A stretch of 64,000 bases of DNA from Mesorhizobium shangrilense (GCF_040537815.1 NZ_JBEWSZ010000001.1:1922001-1986000), one strand, 5' to 3'; shown: positions 9,181 through 17,895, counted from the stretch's first letter. Numbers and translations are program-made. The notes: generated by a model not told the origin, from the letters alone.

Positions 9181-9593
9181 TCAGGACCGGGTTTCTGTGG
9201 GACTCAGGCGAATCCGGTCGCCTACGCCCGCCGCGACGATGACAGGACGATGCTGCTCTTCACGCAGAGCAGCTACATCAAGGCCAGGGTTCCACCTCCC
9301 CGTCACTGTCGACGCGCATGGCGAAATTGGTGGTCACGTCGAGGCAGGTCCGTCCCCCCTTCTAACATGATGATAATGCCGCGAGTATGACCCTCGGCTT
9401 GGGTGACCTTGTGCGTCAGCACTGCACTCTCCGGCTATGCGGACAAGACCGCCTCCGCCTACAGCGGCCCAAATCAAGTTCTTTTGAATGACCCATCGCC
9501 GATTTGTCGGGCGGTTTGGAGCCGCTCGTTCGTTGTGTGACTGTCGCTGGCGTTTCAGCCTGAACCGGCCAGCCCTTTCGAAGGATGGATGCA
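9181..9593. other. Long intergenic region, no gene recognised
   Basis: This is about 410 bases between the BTLCP protease and the next exported protein. Only short frames without family resemblance or start signals are present. AAGG at 9581-9584 is the probable ribosome-binding site of the next gene. Confidence 0.5.
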
Positions 9594-10211
9594 ATGGACT
9601 TGAAGAGATTCGCAGCAGCGTTCGGTGCGGCTATGCTCGGCACGGCCTTTATGGGAGTCAGCCTCGCCCAGGCCGCCGACCCGATACGCTTGCGCGGCAC
9701 TGTTGTCAGCCTTGATGGATCGACACTGACAATGAAAACCCGCGACGGCGCCACGGACGCCGTCACCTTGGCCGCAGGATGGAAGATTTCGGGCGTCGCC
9801 AAGGCGTCGGTCGGTGACATCAAGGCCGGTGATTTCGTCGGTGTCGTTTCCGTACCGAAGGCGGATGGCGGCGGCGGAGCCCTGGAAGTCGTGATCTTTC
9901 CGGCGGCCCTCAGAGGAACCGGCGAAGGCGACCGACCATGGGATCTGCAACCCAACAGCCGCATGACCAACGGCACCATCGACAATCCGGTGACGGGCGT
10001 GGACGGCCGTACCGTGACGCTTTCCTACAATGGCCAGCAAAAGAAGATAACGATTCCCGATCAGACCCCGATCGTGACCGTCGCCAGCGCCACCGCCGAG
10101 GACCTCAAACCAGGGGCGCCGGTGTTTGTCACCGTCCAGCGCAGCAGCGACGGCGGGTTGAGTTCCAACCGTGTCGTGGTCGGCAACAACGGCATCGCTC
10201 CGCCGATGTAA
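9594..10211 (+). CDS. Exported protein with OB-fold-like (DUF5666-type) repeats
   Basis: I chose the ATG at 9594, giving 205 residues, because AAGG lies nine bases upstream; an ATG at 9585 directly abuts that motif. A signal peptide ends near AQAAD. The mature part has two similar beta-rich modules. One begins RLRGTVVSLDGSTLTMKTRD and continues to IKAGDFVGVVSVP. The second, NGTIDNPVTGVDGRTVTLSY, continues to LKPGAPVFVTV. This resembles DUF5666/OB-fold periplasmic proteins, which have no settled function. No cysteine or enzymatic motif is visible. Confidence 0.6.
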   Translation: MDLKRFAAAFGAAMLGTAFMGVSLAQAADPIRLRGTVVSLDGSTLTMKTRDGATDAVTLAAGWKISGVAKASVGDIKAGDFVGVVSVPKADGGGGALEVVIFPAALRGTGEGDRPWDLQPNSRMTNGTIDNPVTGVDGRTVTLSYNGQQKKITIPDQTPIVTVASATAEDLKPGAPVFVTVQRSSDGGLSSNRVVVGNNGIAPPM

Positions 10212-10331
10212 TCGCGTCCAATGCCACGCCTGGTTTCGACGACCGGAGCGGAATTCTGGGCCGACTGGACTTGCTCTATCGTGCTCTAGAAATCGATTCT
10301 GATTTTTGAGGCGATGCAGTAAGCCGTCGGG

Positions 10332-11003
10332 ATGAACGAAACCTCGCTCTACGCTCCGGTGAAACTTTTTCTCGAGGGTCTCGGTTTTGCCGTGAAAGGC
10401 GAGATCGGCGGCTGTGACATGGTTGGCCTGCGCCAAGGCGAGCCGCCGGTCGTGGTCATTTGCGAACTGAAACTGCAGTTCAATCTCGAACTCGTGCTGC
10501 AAGGCGTCGATCGCGCCGCCGCGAGCGACGAGGTATGGCTTGCCGCACGCATGTCGGCGCGCGGCAAGGGACGAGAGAGCGACGCGCGGTTTCGCAATCT
10601 CTGTCGTCGCCTGGGATTCGGGTTGCTGGGCGTCACCGCCCGCGACCAGGTCGAGGTGCTGCTCAGCCCGGCCGCCTTGCCACCGCGCAAGGACCCGCGC
10701 CGCCGCTCACGCCTTGTCGACGAGCACCAGCGCCGTCGCGGCGATCCGGCCGCCGGGGGCAGTACGCGCAAGCCCATCATGACCGCCTATCGCCAGGAGG
10801 CGCTGGCGTGTGCCGCAGCGATGACCGAGGGCCCGCGACGCCCGCGCGACCTCAAGCCGACCATGCCGAATGTCGTGAAAATCCTTCGCCGCAATGTCTA
10901 TGGCTGGTTCGTCCGCGCCGACCACGGCGTGTATGACATCACCGATAGCGGTCGCGCCGCGCTGCTGCAGTGGCCGCAATCGACCGAAGGCAAAACGGAG
11001 TGA
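10332..11003 (+). CDS. DUF2161 putative PD-(D/E)XK phosphodiesterase
   Basis: The 223-residue cytosolic protein has an N-terminal nuclease-like core. A short helix leads into GEIGGCDMVGLRQGE, then the ICELKLQF strand supplies the E-x-K that with the upstream Asp forms a PD-(D/E)XK-type site. The C-terminal third looks like a winged-helix segment (PRDLKPTMPNVVKILRRNVY, then YDITDSGRAALL). This order is that of the DUF2161 family, which has only been predicted to be a nuclease. It converges on the symporter gene and has no obvious partner, so restriction, repair or regulation are all open. Confidence 0.75.
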   Translation: MNETSLYAPVKLFLEGLGFAVKGEIGGCDMVGLRQGEPPVVVICELKLQFNLELVLQGVDRAAASDEVWLAARMSARGKGRESDARFRNLCRRLGFGLLGVTARDQVEVLLSPAALPPRKDPRRRSRLVDEHQRRRGDPAAGGSTRKPIMTAYRQEALACAAAMTEGPRRPRDLKPTMPNVVKILRRNVYGWFVRADHGVYDITDSGRAALLQWPQSTEGKTE

Positions 11004-11038
11004 TGGCGGGACCGGCTCCGAAACCTGGCTGCCGAGCC

Positions 11039-12553
11039 TCAGGCAGCGCTTCGAGCGTCAAGGAAATCGTCGCTTCTGACATCGCCTTCCATCTTGGCGC
11101 GTAAGACGAATGAAAGCACAGTCGCGACAACGATGTTGGCGATAACGGCAACGACGCCATTATAGGCGCCATATCCGAGGATCGTCGACGTCGGCACCCA
11201 CGCGGTCGCGCCCCAGGACAGATAGGACCCGAGGCCGAAACCGACGACCCAGCCTGCGAGCAGCGCCTCGCCGCTATACCAGCGCGTGTAGAGGCCGAAG
11301 ATCACGGCCGGAAATATCTGGATCATCCAGACGCCGCCGAGCAATTGCAGGTCGAGGGCGAATTTCGTCGGCATGAAGAAGATCACGGCCAGGGCGCCAA
11401 CCTTCACGATCAGCGACATCAGCTTGGCGAGCCGCGATTCCTGGAGGGGCGACATGGCGGGGTTGACGAAGGGCCGCCAGACATTGCGCGTGAAAGTGTT
11501 GGCCGCGCCGATCGACATCACCGCGGCCGGCACCAGCGCGCCGATCGCGATTGCCGCGAAGCAGAAGCCCGCGAACCAGTCGGGAAACATTTTCAGCAGC
11601 AATTGAGGGATCGCGTCCTGCGGGTTGGCGACTTCGACACCCGCCGCGTGCGCCATCAGCCCCATCAGCGCGATGAGGCCAAGCAGCAGCGAATAGGCCG
11701 GAAGCGTCATGGCATTGCGCCGGATCGCCTTGGGTCCCGAGGCCGAGAGCACGCCGGTCAGCGAATGCGGATACATGAACAAGGCCATGGCCGAACCGAT
11801 GGCGAGCGTGATGAATGGTCCGATCTGCGCCGGTGACAGCGTCAGGCCCTGGTTGGGCTTGCCGGCATAGGCCTTGGCGGCTGCGTCGAAGACCGCGCCG
11901 TAGCCACCGAGCTTCGCCGGAATGATCACCACCGCCGCGATGACGAAGATGTAGATCATGATGTCCTTGACGAAGGCTATCATGGCAGGCGCGCGCAGGC
12001 CGCTCTTGTAGGTGTAGAGCGCCAGGATGACGAAGGCGATCGTCAACGGCAGATGCGACATCATCCCCGCGCCCTGGAATCCCAGCGCCTGGATGACCTT
12101 CTCCATGCCGACGAGCTGCAGCGCGATATAGGGCATGGTGGCGAGGATGCCGGTGAAGGCGATCGCGAGTTCCAGGCCCTTGTTGCGGTAGCGGCCGAAG
12201 ATGAAATCGGCTCCGGTTATGTAGCCTTTCTCGCGTGCGACATTCCACAGCCGCGGCATGGTCAGGAAGATGAAGGGATAGATCAGGATCGTGTAGGGCA
12301 CGGCAAAAAAGCCGTAAGCGCCGATCGCATAGACGACCGCCGGCACCGCTATGACCGTGTAGGCGGTATAGAGGTCACCGCCGAGTAGGAACCAGGTGAT
12401 CCACGCGCCAAAACGCCGGCCGCCAAGACCCCATTCATGCAGTTCATCGAGATTGCCGGATTTCCAGCGCGCGGCAACGAAGCCGATGATGGTCACCACG
12501 GCAAAGAAGAAGACAAAGACCGCTGTCGCTGTCCAGTTGAGATGATCTATCAC
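11039..12553 (-). CDS. Sodium:solute symporter family permease (MctP-like monocarboxylate transporter)
   Basis: I place the start at the GTG at 12553 (504 residues), although the frame stays open further upstream, because this GTG overlaps the stop of the DUF3311 gene and gives a normal N-terminus. The protein has about thirteen spans and SSS-family features including GGRRFGAWITWFLLGGDLYTA, YITGADFIFGRY and a C-terminal PTSTILGYGAYNG segment. In Rhizobium the similar MctP carries lactate, pyruvate and alanine, and a small DUF3311 protein precedes it as here. Substrate is inferred from that similarity; no two-component regulator gene lies next to it. Confidence 0.85.
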   Translation of the reverse strand: MIDHLNWTATAVFVFFFAVVTIIGFVAARWKSGNLDELHEWGLGGRRFGAWITWFLLGGDLYTAYTVIAVPAVVYAIGAYGFFAVPYTILIYPFIFLTMPRLWNVAREKGYITGADFIFGRYRNKGLELAIAFTGILATMPYIALQLVGMEKVIQALGFQGAGMMSHLPLTIAFVILALYTYKSGLRAPAMIAFVKDIMIYIFVIAAVVIIPAKLGGYGAVFDAAAKAYAGKPNQGLTLSPAQIGPFITLAIGSAMALFMYPHSLTGVLSASGPKAIRRNAMTLPAYSLLLGLIALMGLMAHAAGVEVANPQDAIPQLLLKMFPDWFAGFCFAAIAIGALVPAAVMSIGAANTFTRNVWRPFVNPAMSPLQESRLAKLMSLIVKVGALAVIFFMPTKFALDLQLLGGVWMIQIFPAVIFGLYTRWYSGEALLAGWVVGFGLGSYLSWGATAWVPTSTILGYGAYNGVVAVIANIVVATVLSFVLRAKMEGDVRSDDFLDARSAA

Positions 12554-12726
12554 GCGTCGTCCCCTCCGACCTTCGATGCCGCCCAAATGAAGATCGACGA
12601 CACGGGGATCAGAGCCAGCAGGAACCAGAAGAAGAAGGGAATGCCCGCCAGGGTCGGCTCGATGCTGTTGTAGAGCGGAACCCACACGCACAGGACGCAA
12701 GGGATGATCAGCAAAAGGTATTTCAT
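12550..12726 (-). CDS. DUF3311 small membrane protein, symporter partner
   Basis: This 58-residue protein has an ATG at 12726 and two hydrophobic segments: LLLIIPCVLCVWVPLYN, then PFFFWFLLALIPVSSIFIWA. The intervening NSIEPTLAGIPFF is typical of DUF3311. Its TGA overlaps the GTG of the symporter, so translation is coupled. Members of the family sit next to SSS transporters and are presumed accessory subunits, although the role is not proven. Confidence 0.85.
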   Translation of the reverse strand: MKYLLLIIPCVLCVWVPLYNSIEPTLAGIPFFFWFLLALIPVSSIFIWAASKVGGDDA

Positions 12727-12906
12727 GCCCGATCATTCCTCCCGAAAGCATCGGCTTGCAGACGAAATGTCATCATAGCCCATTGCCATCGGCGGGCAAC
12801 TCCAGTGGTGACAACCAACAGAATTCTTGAACTAAGACCAACGGCCAGGCATTCCGATGCAGCCTGCTAGCGGAGACACGGTCGCCTGTCCGGCGACCTG
12901 CCGCGC

Positions 12907-12936
12907 AAAAAAGGCCGCCGAGCACGCCCGGCGGCC
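12907..12936 (-). terminator. Rho-independent terminator after the phosphatase-family gene
   Basis: An eight-base-pair GC stem (GGCCGCCG at 12913-12920 with CGGCGGCC at 12929-12936) has an eight-base loop. On the minus strand a run of six T follows. It lies 26 bases past the stop of the leftward gene ending at 12963. Confidence 0.8.
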
Positions 12937-12962
12937 AATCGTGCATATGGAATGAGCTGGGC

Positions 12963-14495
12963 TTAGAACGGGATCGCCGGCAGTTGCTGGGTGCCTTCGA
13001 GCTTTACGGACTGGAGCTCATTTGCGTCATAGCCAAGCGCGCGCAGGATGGTCGGCGCAACCTGCGCCGTCTGCACCAGGGCCGGCACCGACCTCGGCGC
13101 GAGCGAAGGGCTGCTGATCAGGAGCGCGACGTTGCGATCGTTCGCATTGGCGCCGCCGTGCTCGGCGATCTTCGAGCCGGAAGTGTAGACCACACCCGGA
13201 TTGACCGTCGCGATGAAGTCCGGCGTCCGGCTGTCGGTGGCAGGGTCCTGATAGGCGAGAGCGAGGGCATTTGGCGTCTGGATCTGGGCAATGCCTTCAG
13301 CCTTGCTCGATTTCTCGAGATAATCTTGCGCCGCCTCAAGGTTCTTGGCCCTGTCCTGCGGTTTGAGCCAGATCAGCGCCGCGTCGTCGGCTATGTGGAA
13401 GGCATAGCCCGGTGTCTTCGTGTATGGATCGTCATCCAGAGGCTGGAATGTCGCCGGGTCGATGGGCGATTGTCCATGCTTCGAGGCAAGTATGATCAGG
13501 GTCGAGTCAGCGAGGTTGTTGTCCTTGAGCGCGGCGACCAGTTCGCCGAGGGCGCCGTCGACATAGGCGAGTTGCCCGGCAAGGCCGTTGCTCGGCGCGC
13601 CGCTGGCATCCACGTAGCCGCCAACCAGACCAGCCTCATCGCCAGGACCGGCCTTGGGAAGCTTCTGCCCCACGCTCACCGCCTGGAAGTTCATGCCAAA
13701 AAGCGCAGGAACCGCCGCGGGATGCGAGCCGGTGCTATCGAGACCCTTGATTTCGTTCATGACCGCCTTGACCCGAGCTTCGTCAAAGTCACGCTCGGCC
13801 TTGAAGCTGCCCGTCGTCTTGACCTTCGTGCCTGGAATCAAGCTGTCCTGTTCCAACGCATAGAGGTCATCTACGCCTTTGCCCGAAGGCCCGTTCAGCC
13901 ATTCATAGGCCGGGTGCTTGTCGGACCAGGCCGTGCGGCCACCATGAGCCTTCACGATCTCGAAGACATTGTTGACCCGCACAAAATCATGCGGATAGAC
14001 AGCCGAGCATTTGCCGTTGATTAGCGTCATCGGCAGCTTTGCCGGATCGATCTGGCTGTGAAAATCGCCCGGCTTGCCACCACCGTCAAGACGCGTCGAA
14101 TCGACGTCGATGTTCTCGGCGAAGGCCACTTCCGAGCCTGGCTCGCCCTTGCAATCCGAAGCCGGCGCGAAATAGGTGCGGTCATAGCTGTCGTCATAGA
14201 ATACGCCGGTCGATTTGGGCGTGCCGCCGGTCACCTGCGCCACGAAACCAGGGAACGAGTCGGACGGGGCACTGGTGAGAGCGTTCGGATAGAAGATACC
14301 GGTATGGGCGAGCGCGGCCATCGAACTCGCCGGATTGGCGGCGACATAATTCGCCAGGTCGAGCGCATGAAGCCCGTCGACGCTGATGAGCAGTACATGT
14401 TTGTAAGGTGCCGCGACAGCGCTGGAAGCAGACAGCGCGCCAAGCAAAGCCGCCGTCAGCGTGCTCGTGGCCAGCGCCAGAGATAGCGTTTTCAT
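12963..14495 (-). CDS. Secreted alkaline-phosphatase-superfamily phosphodiesterase (NPP-like)
   Basis: The start is taken at 14495 (510 residues) because GAGGG lies just upstream and a signal peptide follows at once (MKTLSLALATSTL to ASSAVAAPY). The mature protein begins with HVLLISVDGLHALDL, the first metal-binding Asp of the alkaline-phosphatase fold. The nucleophile region is SAPSDSFPGFVAQVTGG, where characterised nucleotide pyrophosphatases have KTFPNH, so Ser seems to replace Thr. Later elements are ILASKHGQSPIDP and KIAEHGGANANDRN. The substrate, a phosphodiester or phosphomonoester, cannot be deduced. A terminator follows. No phosphate-regulon box was recognised upstream. Confidence 0.82.
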   Translation of the reverse strand: MKTLSLALATSTLTAALLGALSASSAVAAPYKHVLLISVDGLHALDLANYVAANPASSMAALAHTGIFYPNALTSAPSDSFPGFVAQVTGGTPKSTGVFYDDSYDRTYFAPASDCKGEPGSEVAFAENIDVDSTRLDGGGKPGDFHSQIDPAKLPMTLINGKCSAVYPHDFVRVNNVFEIVKAHGGRTAWSDKHPAYEWLNGPSGKGVDDLYALEQDSLIPGTKVKTTGSFKAERDFDEARVKAVMNEIKGLDSTGSHPAAVPALFGMNFQAVSVGQKLPKAGPGDEAGLVGGYVDASGAPSNGLAGQLAYVDGALGELVAALKDNNLADSTLIILASKHGQSPIDPATFQPLDDDPYTKTPGYAFHIADDAALIWLKPQDRAKNLEAAQDYLEKSSKAEGIAQIQTPNALALAYQDPATDSRTPDFIATVNPGVVYTSGSKIAEHGGANANDRNVALLISSPSLAPRSVPALVQTAQVAPTILRALGYDANELQSVKLEGTQQLPAIPF

Positions 14496-14892
14496 TGAAG
14501 TGTCCCTCGTCTCGCAGCCCCGCGACGGATCAAGGATAGGCACGGTGACATGACAGGTTCATGAAATTCCCCGGCAGGTGTTGCCAAGGGTGTGCCGTTG
14601 ATCGCCAAAAATGATAGCAGGGACTGGCGTGACTGCGGAAACAGGTTTGGCCAGTCGGTCCAACCACCCGGTCGGGGCCGGTCGTGTCACGCTTGCACGA
14701 AAGGGTACCACGAGATGGTGCCACGACATGGTGCTTGAGAGGCGGCGCAGCCGCGGATTTCCCAGACATAATCCAGAAACAAAATTCTACGGTCGGGAAA
14801 CACTGTCGAAAAATTCGAGGGGGATACTTGGTTTCGCGGCGGTCAGGTTATCGACCTGATTCAAAAACGGCCTGCGAAAAAGGAGACGACCC
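14496..14892. promoter_or_regulatory. Divergent control region with inverted repeat upstream of the His-rich gene
   Basis: This 397-base region separates the phosphatase-family gene from the rightward histidine-rich gene. It contains a perfect inverted repeat TCAGGT-N5-ACCTGA at 14843-14859, 33 bases before the ATG, which is well placed for an operator. It also has a near-perfect tandem pair CCACGAGATGGTG / CCACGACATGGTG at about 14708-14734. Short frames on both strands show no family resemblance. No binding factor is known from the sequence. Confidence 0.4.
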
Positions 14893-15075
14893 ATGAAAAA
14901 GTCCCTCATCTCTGCCCTCGGACTCGCTGCTGCACTCGCCCTAGTGCCGGTTATCGGCGCCACCAGCGCTGATGCGGCTCCTATGCACAAGCATCATCAC
15001 CGTCACCACCATCGTCATCAGCACCATCATCATCACCACCACCACCATCACCACAAGACGATGAAGAAGGCCTAA
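14893..15075 (+). CDS. Exported histidine-rich micro-protein, putative metal binder
   Basis: This 60-residue protein has a strong AAGGAG ribosome-binding site before the ATG. Residues 1-28 form a clear signal peptide (Lys-Lys start, hydrophobic core, ADA cleavage site). The mature 32-residue chain contains 19 histidines, including eleven in a row at 44-54, broken earlier only by Lys, Arg and Gln, and ends KTMKKA. The residues alternate CAC and CAT codons, so this is not simply a single trinucleotide slippage tract. Such peptides bind Zn, Ni, Cu or Co; storage, buffering or protection are possible. There is no metal transporter next to it. Confidence 0.7.
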   Translation: MKKSLISALGLAAALALVPVIGATSADAAPMHKHHHRHHHRHQHHHHHHHHHHHKTMKKA

Positions 15076-15090
15076 GCTTACCTCTCGCCA

Positions 15091-15137
15091 ACAAGAAGAC
15101 TGGCTTTGGTCTTTTTGGCTAGAGGCGGTCTTCTTGT
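15091..15137. repeat. Ten-base-pair inverted repeat downstream of the His-rich gene
   Basis: ACAAGAAGAC at 15091-15100 is perfectly complementary to GTCTTCTTGT at 15128-15137, with a 27-base spacer that includes CTTTTT. It begins 15 bases after the stop of the histidine-rich gene and could act as a weak terminator or RNA-stabilising stem. Confidence 0.4.
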
Positions 15138-15323
15138 GGTTGCTGCCACGTGAAGTGCGATTGATAGGCAATGGAATAGCGAGCCATTGCCGGCTGGGCT
15201 TGGCGCCATCGGCACCTGCCACGGAGCCTTCTGCACTGGGGCAAATTGCTATAACGCAAGAGATACTACCGACCGGTGCCGCCCACCGGATCAATCGGAG
15301 CCCAAAAGCCCAAGGTATCTCTA

Positions 15324-16337
15324 ATGATGACGGCCAAGGCCGATATTTCGTGGACAAACCGCGTCGTCCTTGTTGTTGCGCGGATATGGATCACTGTTCG
15401 CCATCCCGCCCTGATTCTGCGGTTCGTGAGGCGGTTGGGTTATCTGCCCAATCCGGCCGCGCCCGAGACCTATCATGAGCGGATGTTGTGGCGAAAAATC
15501 ATCGACCACAACCCGCTGTTCGTGACGCTCACAGACAAGCTTGCCGCCAAGGCTCATATCCAAGAAACCTGTCCGGATCTGAGGCTGCCCGCGACGCTCT
15601 GGTGCGGCCCCGATCCCGCCGATATTCCCCCGGCTCTGTTCGATGACGACGTGGTGATCAAGGTCAACCACGGCTGCTCCATGAACATCTTCGTGTCAGG
15701 TGGGCAGCCCGATCACGCCGCCATTGTACGCCAGACCAAGCGCTGGCTCAAAAAGCCATTCGGGCGCCGTGATGGCGAGTGGGCCTATTGGCCGATCAAG
15801 CCGACAGTCCTGGTCGAGAAGAACCTCTGTCTGAGCAGCGGGACGATCGCCACTGACATCAAGGTCTATATCTGCAGCGGTGTCGTCTGCCATGTCTGGG
15901 CCGAGGACAAGCTGGCCAGCCGTTCGCATCTGTTCGACCGCAATGCGAACCCTTTGCCCGGGCGCGATCCGGATTACCCGCGTGAGGATCAAGCCATGCC
16001 GGTGCACGCGCGACTCATCGACTATGTCCGCAAAGCGATCGCCATGGCGCCACGTCTTGCAGGAGATCTCGACTACATCCGCATTGACTTCCTGGTCACC
16101 GACGAAGGCCTTTTCGCCGGCGAGATCGCCGTCTACACGGGCTCGGGTTACAGCACATGGGGCAATCCGGAAATTACGCGTGAGATCGAGCGGCGCTGGC
16201 ACATCGAGCGGTCCGATTACATGCGGCGAAATCACCGCGGCACGGCACGACTCTACGCCGAGGCGCTGCGCGCGAAATGCTTGTCGGACCATCATCGCGC
16301 AGACAAGCCGCTACCGACCGGCAGCAGCGGGGCTTGA
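15324..16337 (+). CDS. TupA-like ATP-grasp family protein
   Basis: The start at the ATG at 15324 (337 residues) has an AAGG upstream; a GTG at 15276 in the same frame is possible but lacks a site. Diagnostic elements are NPAAPETYHERMLWRK, then TLTDKLAAKAHIQE, VVIKVNHGCSMN, VLVEKNL, DIKVYICSG and, near the end, DYIRIDFLVTDEGLFAGEIAVYTGSGYSTW. This is the TupA-like ATP-grasp family found in polysaccharide and teichuronopeptide loci, where members may join an amino acid or glycan component. The gene stands alone here, some 8 kb from the exopolysaccharide genes. Confidence 0.8.
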   Translation: MMTAKADISWTNRVVLVVARIWITVRHPALILRFVRRLGYLPNPAAPETYHERMLWRKIIDHNPLFVTLTDKLAAKAHIQETCPDLRLPATLWCGPDPADIPPALFDDDVVIKVNHGCSMNIFVSGGQPDHAAIVRQTKRWLKKPFGRRDGEWAYWPIKPTVLVEKNLCLSSGTIATDIKVYICSGVVCHVWAEDKLASRSHLFDRNANPLPGRDPDYPREDQAMPVHARLIDYVRKAIAMAPRLAGDLDYIRIDFLVTDEGLFAGEIAVYTGSGYSTWGNPEITREIERRWHIERSDYMRRNHRGTARLYAEALRAKCLSDHHRADKPLPTGSSGA

Positions 16338-16355
16338 GCCGCGTCTATCCGTCCT

Positions 16356-16658
16356 CTATCGGCGGCTGAAGAGCAAACTTGCTATCAGCCCGACGACGAC
16401 GAGCCCGACCGCCGCTGCTTTCGCCGGATGGTCACGCGCTGTCTTTTCGATAACCCTGCCTTGGCGCCTGATCGCGGGTAACGTATCGCCGATGCGCTCG
16501 GCAAGGCTGGAATAGTAATCCGAGGCGGCGTCCCGCCCATCCTCGTAATAGGCACCACCACGCTTGGCCACCGCCTTCCTAAGCGCCGCCAATTCCCTGG
16601 AAAGAGCCGCGACCTGTTTTTCCAGGTCGATGTCGGAGATGGTCGAAAGCGATGCCAT
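16356..16658 (-). CDS. DUF883/ElaB-type membrane-anchored protein
   Basis: This 100-residue protein has a charged amphipathic helical N-terminal part (LEKQVAALSRELAALRKAV, coiled-coil-like), then a Tyr-containing SDYYSSLAERIGDTLP segment. A single C-terminal span is at about residues 83-98, followed by SRR. This is the layout of the YqjD/ElaB/DUF883 group of tail-anchored stress proteins, some of which bind ribosomes in E. coli. The gene converges on the TupA-like gene with an 18-base gap. Group assignment rests on architecture. Confidence 0.65.
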   Translation of the reverse strand: MASLSTISDIDLEKQVAALSRELAALRKAVAKRGGAYYEDGRDAASDYYSSLAERIGDTLPAIRRQGRVIEKTARDHPAKAAAVGLVVVGLIASLLFSRR

Positions 16659-16798
16659 TATGTGTTTCCTTCATATGCTGAGGGAAACGTAACGCGTGAC
16701 CGTGAGACCGGTTCCGGTTCTTGGAAGACGCAAGAACGTCTAACGCGGCGCGCGGACGCGCGGCACCATGATTGCGCCTGAAATCGGAAGCGTTGACC

Positions 16799-17341
16799 TC
16801 AGCGCACCTGATCGAGCAGGCGCTTGCATTCCAGAAGGTCGAACAGCGCTTCCTGCAGCAGCGCACGGTTATCACGCGAAAGTTTTGATGCGCCCGGCAT
16901 GACCGGACCGTCCTCGTCGGTCTTGCCCAGGCCGAAAAACCGTCGGCTGGGTTTCACCTTGGGTTGGCCGACCAGCATTTCATCGTCGGCTCCACGCGGC
17001 TGAGCGGCCGGCGTCAATGGCACCGCATCGGCTTGCCGGCGCTGCGAGATCGCCTCGACAGCCGCCATGTCGCCATTGCCGATTGCGACCAGAAACTGAT
17101 TGCCGTTCTCCCGCAGCAGCTTCTGCACGCCCTTGATCGTGTACCCCTGGTCGTAGAGCATGTGGCGAATGCCCTTGATCAGTTCGACGTCCTGCGGCCG
17201 GTAGTAGCGGCGGCCGCCGCCGCGCTTCATTGGCTTGATCTGGTTGAAGCGTGTTTCCCAGAAGCGCAGCACATGCTGCGGCAAATCGAGATCTTCGGCG
17301 ACCTCACTGATGGTGCGGAAGGCGTCGGGGCTCTTGTCCAT
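16799..17341 (-). CDS. MerR-family transcriptional regulator of the ihfA locus
   Basis: This 180-residue protein begins with a MerR helix-turn-helix: [22 protein letters not shown], then [20 protein letters not shown], within residues 9-65. The remainder is low-complexity and unlike metal-sensing MerR proteins; there is no cysteine pair. A MerR-like protein with this N-terminus commonly follows ihfA in alphaproteobacteria, and this one lies in that position. Its regulon is unknown. Confidence 0.88.
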   Translation of the reverse strand: MDKSPDAFRTISEVAEDLDLPQHVLRFWETRFNQIKPMKRGGGRRYYRPQDVELIKGIRHMLYDQGYTIKGVQKLLRENGNQFLVAIGNGDMAAVEAISQRRQADAVPLTPAAQPRGADDEMLVGQPKVKPSRRFFGLGKTDEDGPVMPGASKLSRDNRALLQEALFDLLECKRLLDQVR

Positions 17342-17468
17342 GGGCGAATCCTCACGCTGGACGACGATCCGGCCATGTTGCCGAATCGGGCATTATTTCA
17401 GCGGTTTGTGAAACACAATTCAAGCCCGGCATCATGATAGAACCGGTTTTCAACCGTCTATTAGACGA

Positions 17469-17792
17469 CTATTTACCAGCCTTGGCCTTGCTGCTCTGGT
17501 GCGAACGCAGAATTCTGCTCTTCAGCACGTTCGACGACTTGAAGGTCATGACCCGGCGCGGCAGGATCGGCACCTCCTCGCCCGTCTTCGGATTGCGTCC
17601 GATACGCTCGTTCTTGGAGCGGACGTGGAACGTCGCGAAGGATGAGAGCTTGACTGTTTCGCCGCGGACGATGGCTTCGCAGATTTCGTCCAGAACCGCT
17701 TCGACAAGTTCGGCCGATTCAGTGCGCGACAGACCGACCTTTCGATACACGGCCTCGGCAAGGTCGGCGCGCGTAAGTGTCTTTCCCCCCAT
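17469..17792 (-). CDS. ihfA: Integration host factor subunit alpha
   Basis: The 107-residue protein matches the HU/IHF fold throughout: [42 protein letters not shown] and the DNA-bending arm [20 protein letters not shown]. The location fabH-ihfA-MerR is the standard alphaproteobacterial arrangement and supports alpha rather than beta subunit. It bends DNA as a heterodimer with IhfB. The basic C-terminal tail (SSKAKAGK) is a little longer than in enterobacteria. Confidence 0.96.
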   Translation of the reverse strand: MGGKTLTRADLAEAVYRKVGLSRTESAELVEAVLDEICEAIVRGETVKLSSFATFHVRSKNERIGRNPKTGEEVPILPRRVMTFKSSNVLKSRILRSHQSSKAKAGK

Positions 17793-17895
17793 GCGACCGT
17801 CCCATCAGCTCAAAACGTAAAAATCAGCACAACAACGGCAGAGCCTAAGTAATTGATCCGGCAAGGTCAAGGACCGAAACCGGACCGTTCAGCAC

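Noticed and set aside
11039..12751. Long leftward frame giving a 570-residue symporter
   Set aside because: The first 66 codons lack protein character and overlap the DUF3311 gene in another frame; a GTG at 12553 coupled to its stop gives the normal N-terminus.
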